A stretch of DNA of 64,000 bases, taken from NCBI GenBank assembly GCA_030435675.1, contig CM059621.1, forward strand, positions 9,734,001 through 9,798,000, read 5' to 3'. The number at the start of each line of letters is the position of its first letter. Positions within the stretch are counted from its first letter, which is position 1. The notes under the pieces were generated by a model. It saw only the letters and a list, made by a program, of their open reading frames with translations, was not told the origin of the DNA and searched no databases. The position numbers and the translations under genes were made by a program. Shown piece after piece: positions 12,419 through 24,540 of the stretch. The stretch is from Steinernema hermaphroditum (Eukaryota > Nematoda > Chromadorea > Rhabditida > Steinernematidae).

Positions 12419-13830
12419 TCACTGGCGGCCCGTGGGGTTTCGTGACGACGGGTAGCTGTGCGGGCAGGAGCCGCAGATCCGGAAGGAACGCGATCCGTCG
12501 GCGGTGGCGAAGGTGCACACGGAGGGGCTCTGCAAAATGCGTCTATAAGGGCTTCCGGGGTACCGTACCTCGCAGGGCTGCACGTGGCGTCTGGAGGGCC
12601 TACAGTCGTTCCAGAGACCCCCGAGGCGCTGGAGGGGAGTCGGCGACCGGAGCCACTCAAGCGCCTGCGCCATCGAAACCACGAAGACGTCCTTTCGCTT
12701 CAGGACCTGCAAAAGAGATCGTAGCGAGGCGATTGATTAGGGCGACACACCTCGGAGAGGAAGAGCTCGAGGCCGTTGACCGCCTTGCTGTCCGGGAGGA
12801 AGGTGAGGAAGTCAGTGTCCATGGGCACCACGAAGGGCGCTCGCGTCGCCTCGTGGCGCCGGAAGTTTAGTTGCAGGACCCGCTGGACGCTTTCCTTAGT
12901 GTCGTTGAACTGAAAAGGGGCACAGTCAGGGTAGACGGGGTGCGGTATCACCTTCAAGGCTGCGCGGAGCATAGCGGCCTTCTGGCCGCCGTAGCCTTCG
13001 AGGGTGTGCAACGGGAACTCCCACAGCGACTTGTGGGGATGAGTGTTGCAGAACTGCTCGCCGCATTTCCAGGGGGTGCGGTAGTCGAGCGTCTGAGGCC
13101 AGTAAATGCCGTCGCTGAGAACAAGCGAGTTGTCGTAGGAAAAGTTGAAGGCGCGCATCATTGAGAACTGGTGGTCGCCTGCAGTGGAGGGTTACGATAG
13201 GCGAGAGGGTGCTGTAGGCGAGCTCACCTCCGAGGGTGAACTGGGGCGCCCGAAGGCCGATGACGTGCTTCGGGTCCACGTAGCTAAAGGCGTGGAGCGC
13301 ACGCCTCATGCCGTCCATCTCACGCGCCCATTCCGTGCGTGACCGCCCGTTCATCGCCTTATGGCTAGAAGGCTACGGTAGCCGGAGAAAGACGACTCGG
13401 AGGTACCTGATGGAGTTGACGGCGATCTCGTGGCCGCGGGCGTAGAGCCACTGTGTCTGGTCGTAGTTGTTCCACTCATGGGAGACGAAGAAGGTCGCCC
13501 TAATGGGGCATCCGTTCGGGTTACGGTAACGTCCGTCGAAGAGCGACTTGAAGACGTTGATGGAACGGTCGGTGATAGGGTCGTCGAACGTCAGAATCAC
13601 CATCTGAGGCGTGGAGGAGAGCGAGAGATTGCCAGGGATCTCCCGGCCCGATCTCAAGAGGATACTGTAGGCGGCGGGGACGGCTTGGAGCTCACCTGGA
13701 GCAGAAGCAGTCGGGAAGGGCGCAGCTGCCGTCAGAGGGACACTCCTGCAGGGTGTTCGGGTTTATCGTAGTCGTGTGGGGTACGGTAGTCGTTGGAAGG
13801 ATAGGGATCAATCGCTGCTCTGAAAGGTTC
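12419..13830 (-). CDS. Chitin deacetylase-like (NodB/CE4) domain, probable 3' end of the EB-module gene
   Basis: Polysaccharide deacetylase of the metazoan chitin deacetylase type, acting on extracellular chitin. Readable: LPTTT linker, ECPSDGSCALPDCFCSS (the Cys block that precedes CDA domains), MVILTFDDPITDRSINVFKS (motif 1), GCPIRATFFVSHEW, ARGHEIAVNSISHKAMNG (motif 2), VIGLRAPQFTLGGD (motif 3), DGIYWPQTLDYRTPWKCGEQ, LWEFPLHTLEGYGG and a Cys-containing C-terminus. Joins verified by phase: CCAG|T at 13697/13669, ATCAG|C at about 13408/13364, GGAG|GC at about 13228/13181. In motif 2 the first metal-binding His is Asn. I find no start codon or signal peptide of its own. A phase-1 join from the last EB module (TATC|GTGGCA to TTTCAG|AG) links it to the upstream array, so one gene is likely. 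Confidence 0.82.
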
Positions 13831-13956
13831 CGGCCCCTGAAGGTCTCACAGCGAAAAGGACACGGTTAGTACTCTCGGCTGTTAGAAGTCTTCATTATTA
13901 CGGTATTTCACACGAATAAGCATGCACCAAATGTACAGAAAGGGGACGAGGAGTGC

Positions 13957-16900
13957 TTAGGGGGTCCTGCCACGATATCTACAGTATCCTTGCGCGTCGA
14001 CGCGGGAGTGTAGTCGGCATACGCAGTGGCCAACAATGCACGCCGCGTCCCTGAAGCACCTGTTGTTGGTCCCGCACGGAGATCCCGGGTACTCTGAAAG
14101 CAATCGCTGTGGAACCCATCGGGTCTCGCCCAGACGGACCTTTGTTCGTGTCGGAGAGGATCCTCTTGACGCAGCGTCCCTGAGAGTTCGTGATGGAACC
14201 CAGCCCGCAGATACAGTATCCATTCAGGCATTTGGAACCCCTCGAGCAGTGGTTGGTGTTGTGCTCGCAGGAGTCTCCGGGCAAAAGCTCTTCGGGAGTA
14301 GTCGGGGCCGAAGCGGAGGGCGCTGCAGGACCCTCGCTAAGACGCAGGACGCAGGTTCCGTTGGTGAGGGACATCGTGTCGGGACACACACAGAAGCCGT
14401 TGGAGCACATAGAACCTCCATCACAGGCTGTGCCGTTCTGACTCCCGCAACGACCTCCTGGCGGCGACAGACGTTTCATGGCGGTGTTAGGGAAGCGCGA
14501 GCCGACGCACTTTAGGCCGTCGGATACGGTACCCGGCATGCACTGGCACCTGCCGACTAGGCATGTCGACCCTCCGAGACAAGTTGTGGTGTGGTCGCAG
14601 GGTTGATTCGGATACACTGGAAGGAGTGGGCTACGGTAGGTGAGAGGGAAGGGTGTGCTCACCTGTTTTGTAGTTGCCACTGGGAATACAAGTAGTTCCG
14701 GCAAGGACCGCCCCTTGAGGACACTGACAGAGACCCTGGAGACACGTGGAGCCTCCGCCACACGGCGGGAAACAAAAGGTTCCTGTGCAGAAGCACGTCG
14801 TGCCGGGATTCGCCACGACCGGGGCTACGGTAGGAGCTGGATTTGGATGCTGTCTTGCTGAAAGGCAGGTTTGTCCCGAAGGGAAGAAGCCTGACTGGCA
14901 GAAACAGCGGCCGTCGACGCACTGGGACCCGCCGTAGCAGACGACTCCTGGAGTTGAGCAGGCATCGCCGGGGAACGCTGCAAGACCTAGCATGAGGAGG
15001 GTTACGGTCGATGACGAGTACCTTGACCGGCGAAGGGAACGCACTGGTTGAGGTGGATTACGGTAGTTGAAGGACACACGCATCGGCCACTGACGCACTG
15101 CGCTCCCCCGGAACACCCTATGGAGCCACAAGGACCGCCAGGGGCGCCGAAGACTCCCGGCACGATAGAACCGTCTTGGTATGGGAGGTTGGGGATGCAA
15201 AGGCGGGCATTGTAGTCGTAGATGAGCTCGCCGGGGCACAGGCAGCTTCCGGCCACACACGACGCCGGAGAGGTGCACGCGGGATATTTGTTGCAGGGCG
15301 CGGGGTTCTTGATCTCTACCGTAACCTTGACGCAGCGACTGTTGAGGAGCAGCGTGCTTTGAGGGCATTTACAGTATCCCTCCACACAGGCTGCTCCATC
15401 TATGCATACGGTGTTTGCGAAGCAGCGTTCGTTAGGAAGGGCCGCTATAAGAACTACCGTAATCTCGGGAGCAGTCAGGACTACACTCACTGGAGGAGTC
15501 GCGACTCACGCACAGTTGGTTGACGATGCGTTCACCGCCGATGCAGCTACAGTATCCGTTGGCACAGACGGAGTTTCCCGTACACTCGGACTGTGGGGAG
15601 CACACGCCGCCAGGGGGTACTGTAATGCGAAGGTCAAGGGGCCACCAGCATTTTGCTTACCGTATTGTGGAATCTGCGGGATATGCGGAATTTGAGGGAC
15701 TTGTGGAATTACTGGGATCGTTTGGTTCCGACACGAAGAGGCGACACAGCTTCTGAACGCTAAAGGGCACACCTGACGCACGGGCTACGGTAGACGGGAA
15801 CTCACTTTTCTTTTGAGACCGCACGCAGCGACTTACAATTTGTTCAAATCCGTCAGGGCACTGACAGAACGACTCCCGGCATACGGTATCCGGGACACAG
15901 CGCATACTGTAGTCGCACAGACCCCCAAGGGGCGCGAGATTACCGAAGGAATCTCGTTTTCGGCGGAAAACCGAGTTAGCAGAGGGGAAGAGAGTGTTAG
16001 CGGTGCTCGCAAACGGGTCAGCGGGGATCACGGTACCTTCGGCCGGAGGGATGCAGTATCCGCGCAGGAGCCGCGGTCTCTCGACGGGGCATCGACAGAT
16101 TCGATCGGCGGCGCAAACAGCGCCTCCACTGCACTGCGCCTCGACGCACGACATGCCTGGTGGTACGGTAGGTGGTCTCACGCAGGATCCAAATCTGGAA
16201 GGGGCGAGGCCGGCGGGACAACGGCATTTCCCCTCGAGACACTCGGCGCCCGAGGCGCACTCCGAGGACGATGTGCAATGTCTGTCTGAAAAAGGTACTG
16301 TACCTAGACAGGGTGGAGGGGTACGGTACCGATGTGTGCGATGCATTTGTTCTTGCTGAGGACATGGCCGTTCTGGCACTGACACGTGTTCGCCACACAC
16401 GTCGATCCATTCGAGCAGAAGACTATCTGGTCGTCGCAGAAGGCGCCGGGAGACGAGACTGAAATGGTTACGGTAGAGTAGGAACACGGGTCTGGTGGGG
16501 TACTGATGTTGGTGGTATACGGTATTATCGAGAAAATGCCGTTTATGTTGTCTGGACTGTGCGTCGAGCCGAGGAGATGCGCGAGGTGGTGGAAGTCTGT
16601 GTCTATACGCTGTGAGGGTACTGTAGTCGAGGGCACTGTTGTTGTCTCGGTCTGTGATACGGTATGTTTCTGTGTGGCTAGTGTTCCGGTAGTGGTAGTC
16701 GTCTTCTCTGTTTTCTGAGTCGTCTGAGGCGTTGTGCTCATCACGATGCTCTCGGTAGGTACGGTATGCGGGTGTACGGTAGCCCATCTCGCCTTCGCGG
16801 GAGTGCCTCTTCTGGTGCTGGATACGGTAGTTGGCGGAGAGGAAGTGGTCGAGGAGGTGGTCGCAGGAGCGGCGACTTCGCTGCACGACCCCTTGTAGAG

Positions 16901-19900
16901 GACGTGGCCGGCGGGACAGAAGCAGATGCCGTTGAAGCAGCGGCTTCTGCCGCCACAAATTTCGCCGCGGGAACACGAAGAGAGTGGCGGGACGACGAGA
17001 TCGATGCGAGAGCGCCGCGGTGTCGGGGATACGGTAGTCGAGGCGGGTGGTCTTGTCGAGGGTATGGGACTCGGGCAGACGCCGTTCCGCATAAGACCGT
17101 TGTTAGGGCAGACGCAGAGGCCGAGGCGGCAGAAGGCGCCGCCGAAGCAATGGCGGTCGCTCACACACAGGACCTTCTTCTGGCCGAACAGCATGGCTGG
17201 AATACGGTATCCGGTTACGGTACATGACGCCTCCGTGCTGCGGTGCCGAAATTCGTGCTTCTGTGACTCTGTTTGGTGTCAGGGGTGTTACGATGCTGAG
17301 GGGGGTCTCGAGAGGATTGCCTGTGGACTCACCTCTGGGGCCACGGACGCACTCATTATTCATAACAATCTGCTCGGGATCGCACGCACATCGTCCGGCT
17401 TCGCAGCGTGCCCCTCCGAGGCAGAAGTCACCCTCGGAGCAGCTCCGACTAGGGACCACCCGCGACGGCAAGTCGCAACGGTTCCCGCGGAAAATCTTCC
17501 CACCGAAACAGGCACAGACACCGTTTTCGCACCGAGAGCCGCCGACGCATTCTCTCCCCTCGGCACAGGCCTGACCGGGGAGGCTCCGACGTGGCGGCTG
17601 GCATTTTCCACCGATCGCGACGAGACCCTTGGCGCACTGGCAGCTTCCCTCGACGCATCGCGAACTCCCGGCGCAGCGAAGGGACGGGCGGTTACATCGC
17701 TCACCGGGACGCACGAACTCCAGCGGGGTGCATGCCTGGAAGGTGGTGGTCTTGGAGGGAATGCCGTGTGACTCACGTTGTTGAGGAGGACGTGGTTCTG
17801 CTGGCACAAGCACTTCTTCGTTGCCGCGTCGCACTCCGCGCCGAGACCACACGTCTCTCCGCTAGCGCAGGACTCTCCGGGACGGGCTGAATACGGTAAG
17901 GCATGTGAGAGTGCGCGGCGGGACTCACCGTCGAGCTTTCTCAGGCACTTCTTGTTCCTCTGGAAGTGGTGGAGTGGACACTGGCAGCTCCCTCGGACGC
18001 AGACGGCGCCTCCGATGCAGATCTCGCCGTTGTTGCAGGGGTAGCCGGGGTGGCTCCTGAGACGATGAACGCAGGAGCGCCCGATAGCGAGCTTCGCGGA
18101 GTCGACGCACTCGCATAGGCCGACATCGATGTTGCACTTTGAGTCGCGGAGACACTCCGTCGCCGAGGAGCACTGCTCCCCGGGATAGGCGACGTGTGTG
18201 GCATCGCAGCGATCGTCGAACTGTTTGTGGCCAGTGGCGCAAACGCAGACGCCGAGATGGCAGACGGCATTAGGCGGACACTTCGCCTTTATGTCGAGGC
18301 AACTGGCTCCCAGCGCGACTAAAAAGGATTACGGTAGGAGGAGACGTGAAGGGGCATAGATGGCATGCGACAGGGTTAGGAGAGGAGCGTTAGAAAGCGA
18401 AAGCGTTAGAGAGCGAAAGAAACCGTTAGAGGGGCGCAGGATCTTCCGGAAACGCTTCGGAGGGGAGGAGCGCCCCCGCAAGAGCAGAAGCACACGGTTC
18501 AGGCAGCTGCATCTGAAACGAGCGGGTTACGGTGGCTGGACGCAATCGGACCCACCGGCCCTGTTCACAATCGCATCCTTCGTTGCAGTCGGAGTTGGAG
18601 GCGCACTCCTGAAGCGAAGTTTTCGCGGAAAAACGGATTCCGTTCGGGACGCAGCCTGTCCCCGTTAGACGTTGCCCACCTAAATGCGAAGGTTACGGTA
18701 GCCGGGAGAGGGCTGCTTACGAGGACAGACGCAATCGCGTCTCAGAAGATCGCAGAAGGAGCCGAGTGGTCGGCAGTCGGCATCGGAGAAGCAGTTGTGA
18801 GCCCCTGAGGGTTACGGTAGACCAAAGAAGCGGAGGAGGACACTCACCGGTTTGGAGGACACACGCGTCGTCGACGGGGGCGTAGCCTGGGGGACAGAGG
18901 CAGAGGCTCCCGGGACCACAGTTGGCGCCACCGCTGCATAGGACCCCGTTCAGGCAACTCTCGCCAGGACGTGCTGAACTGGCTCCATTTGGGGATGCGG
19001 GAAGGGATACGGTACCTTTTTGGACGACGCGACAAGTCCCGCTGATGTTGCGGAGTGGCGGTCGGCACTGACAAATCTGCGCAGAGAACTCGTCTGGCAG
19101 AGGGGAACGGGGTACGGTACCTGGTTAGGGGAGCAGAAGGCCTGTGGGGCGCACATGTTGTCGTTGAAGCAGTGCATGCTAACGAGGGAGAGGCTCGGGG
19201 CTGCGCAGCGTCCCGCCACGATGACCAGATGCGTCGGACATCGACACTCGCCGTCGATGCAGACGGCGCCCCCGGAGCAGCGGGTGGAGTCGTCGGAGCA
19301 AGGCGCTCCAGGCGAGACCTCCTCCACGGCGATACAGCGCCCGTCGCGGAGCGTGGCTCCGAGGGGACACACGCAACGCCCCCCGGTGCAGATGGAGCCG
19401 CCCGAGCAGCGCTCCAGTCCGGGGCGGCAGGCGCTCCCGGGTGCCACCTCAGGGGCGGTCCTGCAGCGGCCGTCGACGTTGAGGAGCGGCGGCTCGCAGA
19501 CACAGCGCCCATCGACGCACTTGGAGCCGAAGCCGCACTCAGCGAACACGGAGCACTCGGAGTCGGGGAGCACTGAAAGGCCCCGCGCTCAGAAGTTAGT
19601 GGATTAGTGGGGAGGGGCGTTAGGGGTGCACGGCAGTCGACCTACCCGTCATGGGGGTAATACACTTCTTGGCGACGAGACGTGTCCCCGGGGGACAGCG
19701 GCAGCTCCCGTCGATGCACATGGAGCCGCCGGAGCACTCCTCACCGCGGGAACACGACTCCGCGGGGTACGATGTCACTGAAACGATACGGTAGGTCCTT
19801 CCGGAGTTGATCGGCTCACCGGCTACGCAGATGCCGACGGAGTCGGGGCGCTGATTAAGGGAGCAGCGACACACGCCGTTTAGGCAGAAGGAGCCGCCGG

Positions 19901-21052
19901 AGCACTGGCCTGGGACGGAGCAGCGCTCGCCCGGAGCAGCCCTGTTGAGGCACTCCCCGCCATGCTCCAGCTGATCCTGGCGACAACCGGGCTGGCAGAG
20001 GCCGGCCGAGGTGTGCATGTAGCCAGCAGGACAGGCCGTGGAGCACCTGGAGCCGGAGAAGACGCCGCCGTTGGGGCAGCGGCATCTGTTCCGCTCGCAT
20101 ACCGTACCCGCGTGGAGTGCGTGGCACTGCGCCGAGTAGGTGCAGCTCTCGCCAGGACGTGCCGCTGAAAATAAGGGAGTCAGAGGCCGCCGGTGTAGGA
20201 GCCCAGGGGCTCCAGCTAGTGTAACTCACTTGGGATGCAGTCGCCGGCCACGGCGGAGAAGGTGAACCCGTGAGTGCAGTTGCGTCCGCAGGTGCCGTCG
20301 ACGGCGTTCGGCGCCTCCGGAGGACAGACGCACTTCTGAAGGTAGCAGCGGGCTCCGGGGTGCGCCGCGGAGCACTGCATCGAGTGGGAACAGGGCCCAG
20401 AGCCGGGCGCGATCACTGAAGGGTACGGTAGGTGACAGCGTTTCCGGACGAGTACCTTGCTTGCACTGGCCTATCTCGTCAATCCAGATAAAGCCCTTGG
20501 TGGTGCAGTTGCGGTTGGCGAAGGTGCAGCGGCCAGAAGCGGCGGCGGTCATGCCGAAGACGCAGTGGCATCTGAGGCCGAGACAGAAGGCACCCCTCTC
20601 GCGGGCGTCGCACTGCTGCGAGTACTGGCAAGGCTCGCTGGGGGACTGGGCTGAAGCAAGGGAGTCAGAGGCGCCTGAGAAGTGGAGACACCTAGTAGGC
20701 AGGAGCCGACCTCGTCGACGAACGTCTCGCCGGCGGGACAGTTAGACAAGGAAGAAGTGACGGCGGAGACGCAGGTGGAGCCGGCGTCGAGGCTGCCAAC
20801 GCGGCACTTGCAGACGACGTCGCAGAAGGCGAGGGGGTAGCCGGCACAGGAGGCGTCGGTGACACAAAAGGCGCCGGGGGCGATGCCCGAGGCGTCGCGG
20901 CCCCGAGGCCGCTGGCGCACAAACTCGGAGTACTTGCCGGGGAAGTAGCCGTCGCGGTGGGTGGTGGAGCCCTGAGTCGGAAGGGCTTCGGAGGCGAGGA
21001 GGGGGACTCCGGAGGAGACTAAAGCGAGCAGGATGAGGCCGAGGCGACGCAT
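13957..21052 (-). CDS. Giant secreted EB-module protein (5' part of the EB/deacetylase gene)
   Basis: Starts [20 protein letters not shown], a clear signal peptide, at 21052. Then about 36 EB-type Cys modules follow, each of the form PGxxC(x4-7)C(xGG)xxCxxGxCxCP, for example [44 protein letters not shown] and [15 protein letters not shown]. They are spread over many short exons. A Thr/Ser-rich mucin-like linker ([18 protein letters not shown]) lies at about 16600-16760. A dibasic RRKR site lies at 15954-15965. EB modules are mainly known from nematode extracellular proteins, and from memory an EB-plus-deacetylase arrangement occurs in C. elegans (F48E3.8-like); I infer a cuticle, eggshell or gut-lining role. 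Without the join at about 13971 the frame ends at 13957 (YRGRTP stop). Exact exon borders were not all traced. Confidence 0.8.
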
Positions 21053-21924
21053 GTCGGTCGAGTGAGTGACTGACTGGCCCCGAGGGGAGGCCGGGATGAG
21101 TCATGTGTCCTACCTGATTGACAGGTGTGTCCCGCGGGGAAGAGACCCTCGGGACATGCGCAGCGTCCGGAATTATCGCAGGAGGCGCCCGGGAAACCCT
21201 TCGAGCACTGCCGGGAGTCTGAGCAGCCCTGACCGGGGTAGGCGGCTGCAAACAGAGCGTTCTCGAGGGCCGCGGGGTCAAGAAGGCGACCCTCTCGATG
21301 CCACTCACCTGGAAGACACTCCGCGTCGACGTCGACGAATGTCCCGAGACACATGCACACGAAGAAAGAGGAGCAAAACTCCGAGGAGCGGCACTCCGCG
21401 CTCGAGGCGCACGGCTGACCCACGGAACTATCTGCAACGGACGATTACGGTAGGTTCGAGGTCGTGACATCTACTGGAGGGACACCGACAGTCTGTGGTT
21501 CAGCAAAAAAAAGATGGGATATATTGCCGCGGTCCTAAAACAGATACGCAGACGACGAGCTGCCACAGAGGAGACTGCCGCTTTCTCTGCAGTACCTGAC
21601 TGTTACTACGGTAAAACCTTATTTCCATCTACTCAGCGTTGTCCCTAAAAGAGTCCGTGTTCCTCACCTGGGGCGATTCTGATGCATCTACGGTCGACGT
21701 GATGTGTCCGAGGACCACACGCACAGACGTCGTCGACGCACTCGGCGGAAGGGGTCACGCAGGGGGTTGTTGAATTACAGAATCCGCCGACCTCGCCGCT
21801 TGGTGTGGGAGTCGAGGCTGAAAGGGGCCTAGAAGAGGCGAGGGCTTCCAGAAGTGGTACCTGAGGCGTCGGAGCGGAGTAACAGGAGCAACAGGATTAC
21901 GGTAGCGGGGAAGAGAGTCCCCAT
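21019..21924 (-). CDS. Short secreted EB-module protein, or alternative 5' part of the giant gene
   Basis: Start at 21924: MGTLFPATVILLLLLLRSDA, a signal peptide, then a short intron and three EB modules: GFCNSTTPCVTPSAECVDDV, QPCASSAECRSSEFCSSFFV and GCSDSRQCSKGFPGASCDNS. A longer intron (about 21433-21665) separates modules 1 and 2. If the last exon is read through it ends at 21019 after a Ser-rich tail, overlapping the next gene's ATG. If instead GT at about 21111 is used, the frame continues in phase (TCAG|TC) into the giant EB gene and skips its signal peptide. Both readings fit the sequence; two genes is the simpler one because each has its own signal peptide. Confidence 0.68.
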
Positions 21925-21999
21925 GGTGACCCTCGGAGAGAGGCGACGAAGCGGAGCGAAGAGTCGGCACCGAGTGGACAAAGGAAAAGCCGCGGAGAC

Positions 22000-24540
22000 G
22001 CTCCGGTCGCGATTGTTTGATCAGCGAACGGCGACGGTCAGCGCGCCCCCCTAATGGGGCGACGAAGCTAGGAAAACAGAGGACCACTGGAATGGAGGGA
22101 AAACGATACGACAATACAAGGACATGGCTCTGTGAGGAAGTAGCAAGACTACAGGCCTTGAAAAGCACCTTGAGAAGGCTTCACTGGAAAGCTTCGAAGG
22201 AAAGCGTTCTTGAGGAGGGTTGCGCCCTTCACAGAAGTTTTGCTCCTAGCGTCGAGTGAACAACATGACGCTTGTGATACTCAACGTCAGGTGCTAAATT
22301 GGCTTTACCTGTACAAGAAGAGCAATACGTCCTCTACCGCAGCATTTAGACACAAATTTTAGGCACAAACTGTCTCTTCCTTTCCTTCCTTTAGTCTCTC
22401 TAGACAGTCTAGGCATGTTTCGTTGAATGCGATATAGGAGTCACTTCCTGGTTAGGAGCAGGACCAACTGGTCGGACTCCATGCCCCATCTGTGCCTTGC
22501 TCATGAACTCTGACCAGCCGTATTTTAGGGGATTTCGAACAGATTTCTATAGGAGAATTCCGAGCTACTTCATTCGTTTCGAACGCAGTGGTCATCGTCA
22601 CATTAGTGTAGAGGACTTTTGCTGGGTTCTCCAGCGCTACAAAAGCACTTTGCGAAACTTCAAAAACGGAATCGTGGGCGATAGTTCCTACAGAGCCCAC
22701 CTTTATTAATATGGCAATGTTTTCTCAGAACATCAACATTATTTTGGCTAAAAACCGTGACTGAAATTGCATAACTCTTCCAGATCAACAATGTGATTCC
22801 TGAAGGGTTAAGGGAAACCTGTCATTTGAGATCAGTAGTGGACCTTTAGACAGTTCTTGCCAGACCTTAGAGCTTGAGAGGAATGTAAGAATGTAATGTT
22901 TTCCTGATTTATTGCACTCTAAACGGGGACATGACCCTAGAAGTCCTTCAGATCTACTTTCCAGCAGTTTTAATCGACCCTTAGAGCTCGGAATCCAGCA
23001 ACAACTCTCTATTTTTTCTCACTTCTTTCGTTTCCCAATGTTTTGACTGTTCTGTCGACGCGATCTCTTATCTCCTATCTGAACATTTTCCTCGTCACCT
23101 TTTGATTCCTTCCGCTTCCGCACTTCTGAAGTCCGCTCCTAAATCGAATGTGCCCAGAGTTCGTGGTCTCCCTCCCTCCTCTGTGGACACTCTGTGCCTC
23201 CGAAGCTCCTAGGCTGCTCTGGCTCAGGCATGTAGCTGGAGGATAATTCGGGCGCAGTTGTCGGTCATGAATGGGACCCATAAACTAGGAGGGCGACAAC
23301 CTTTATGAGCGCACACTTTCCGGCGAATTCTTTGAAGCCGTTTGCACTTGTGGCTTTCCAGGTTTCTCTTGATTGTCCACTTCCAGCGACGATTCTGACT
23401 CGGCGGAGGTGCTTGACGCTGACTCTTCCTCGATCGGACGTTTTTTTGTCACGATGAGTCGCCTCTTCCTACAGGCCTAACATGCACGGATTCGAGATTC
23501 GACCTCTTCTCTAGAGGAGTCAGCACAAAAAGGCAGAGGAACCACCGCTCCCGAAGTCCCCCCACTCGTGGATCTTCGGTCTCTTTTAAGTGCAGTCGTA
23601 AATCGTCGGATCTAGATGCGTCACTGAAGTGCCCCCGACAGTCATCTCCTGAGTCCTCCCCCGCGCCCCAAAGCGATCAGAGAGCGACTCGAAAGGTCTC
23701 CCTTTTGCAGATCGGCCCCGAAGTGCATGCCTGGCGGTCGACATCTCCTCTCGGTCGGCGATCGGCGGTGTAAATCTTTGATATTTTCCCCGCCGACTTT
23801 TGTTTTTCGATTCGGCGGAACGCCGCCGCTTTGTCCTCAGACTTTCGTTTACACTCCGAAGTGCCCGCAAGAAGGACCCTTCCACGAGGGGCACCCCTAG
23901 AAGTACCGTAACACACAGCGCCATATACCCTCCGGACGTCTCTCCCACGCGGCGTCCTCGGCCTCGTCACCAGTTCTGCACTTTGTATAATCAATCAATT
24001 GGCCATTGTAACGGCAGCGCCCTTGACGGCTCGGCTTCTTCCTCGGACTCCGGCGGTCGCTAATTGCCAAACGACTTGTAAACGAAGCGCAAAAACGCGG
24101 CGGATTACGGTCATTTTCAAACGCCGATCTACGGATCATCGCCCTCCAGTCGTCCGAGGGGTCCCGAAGGTGCGCCCGGCGCGTTCCTTTATCCACGGCT
24201 GGCCCTACCGTATCTCTTTGACAGGGCACTTCTGCGGGTTAATTAAAAATGATTCCTCGCGGCACTCCATCACCGCGTGGACGCGTTCTCAGTCTAATCT
24301 CGGCGTCACCGGCGCCTAATGGCACCTATTTGCATATCGGTTCTCTCCTGAAGGCGACGACCCTCGGATCCGCTTCCGAGCGCTAATTGAATGCCCGAAC
24401 TCGGCCCCTTCCGGCGCCCCTCGGGGAACAACAATCCCCCGAGGCGCTTTTGTTTGGAGACGCGCGTCCTCGCCGCGGATTACACCCTCTCGGGTCCTCC
24501 TCGGGAGCCAATTGTCGCTTCCTGCCGGCCTAATGGCCCC
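22000..24540. other. Gene-poor region between divergent genes
   Basis: About 2.5 kb with no supported gene. The part at 22260-23300 is AT-rich with only short, low-quality open frames. The part at 23300-24540 is GC-richer, with overlapping open frames but no domain-like sequence. It contains repeated TAATT/ATTA cores (near 23990, 24060, 24240, 24390, 24510), which could be homeodomain-type sites. Likely regulatory DNA for the genes on either side. Confidence 0.35.

Larger units (their letters stand above)
12400..22000. repeat. Dispersed TACGGTA/TACCGTA 7-mer, dense
   Basis: By eye I find more than 30 exact copies (for example near 13375, 13780, 14632, 14823, 15788, 16163, 16467, 16804, 17029, 18308, 18695, 19012, 20424, 21445), often extended to GTTACGGTAG or ATACGGTAG. 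TACAGTA and TACTGTA variants add more. Random expectation for the two strands is about one. Many copies fall inside the tiny introns of the EB gene, others in coding sequence. Copies also occur elsewhere in the window, at lower density. Confidence 0.75.

Noticed and set aside
13900..13960. Independent start codon for the deacetylase (MKTSNSREY)
   Set aside because: That frame stops after nine residues and there is no signal peptide; the splice from the EB array fits better.
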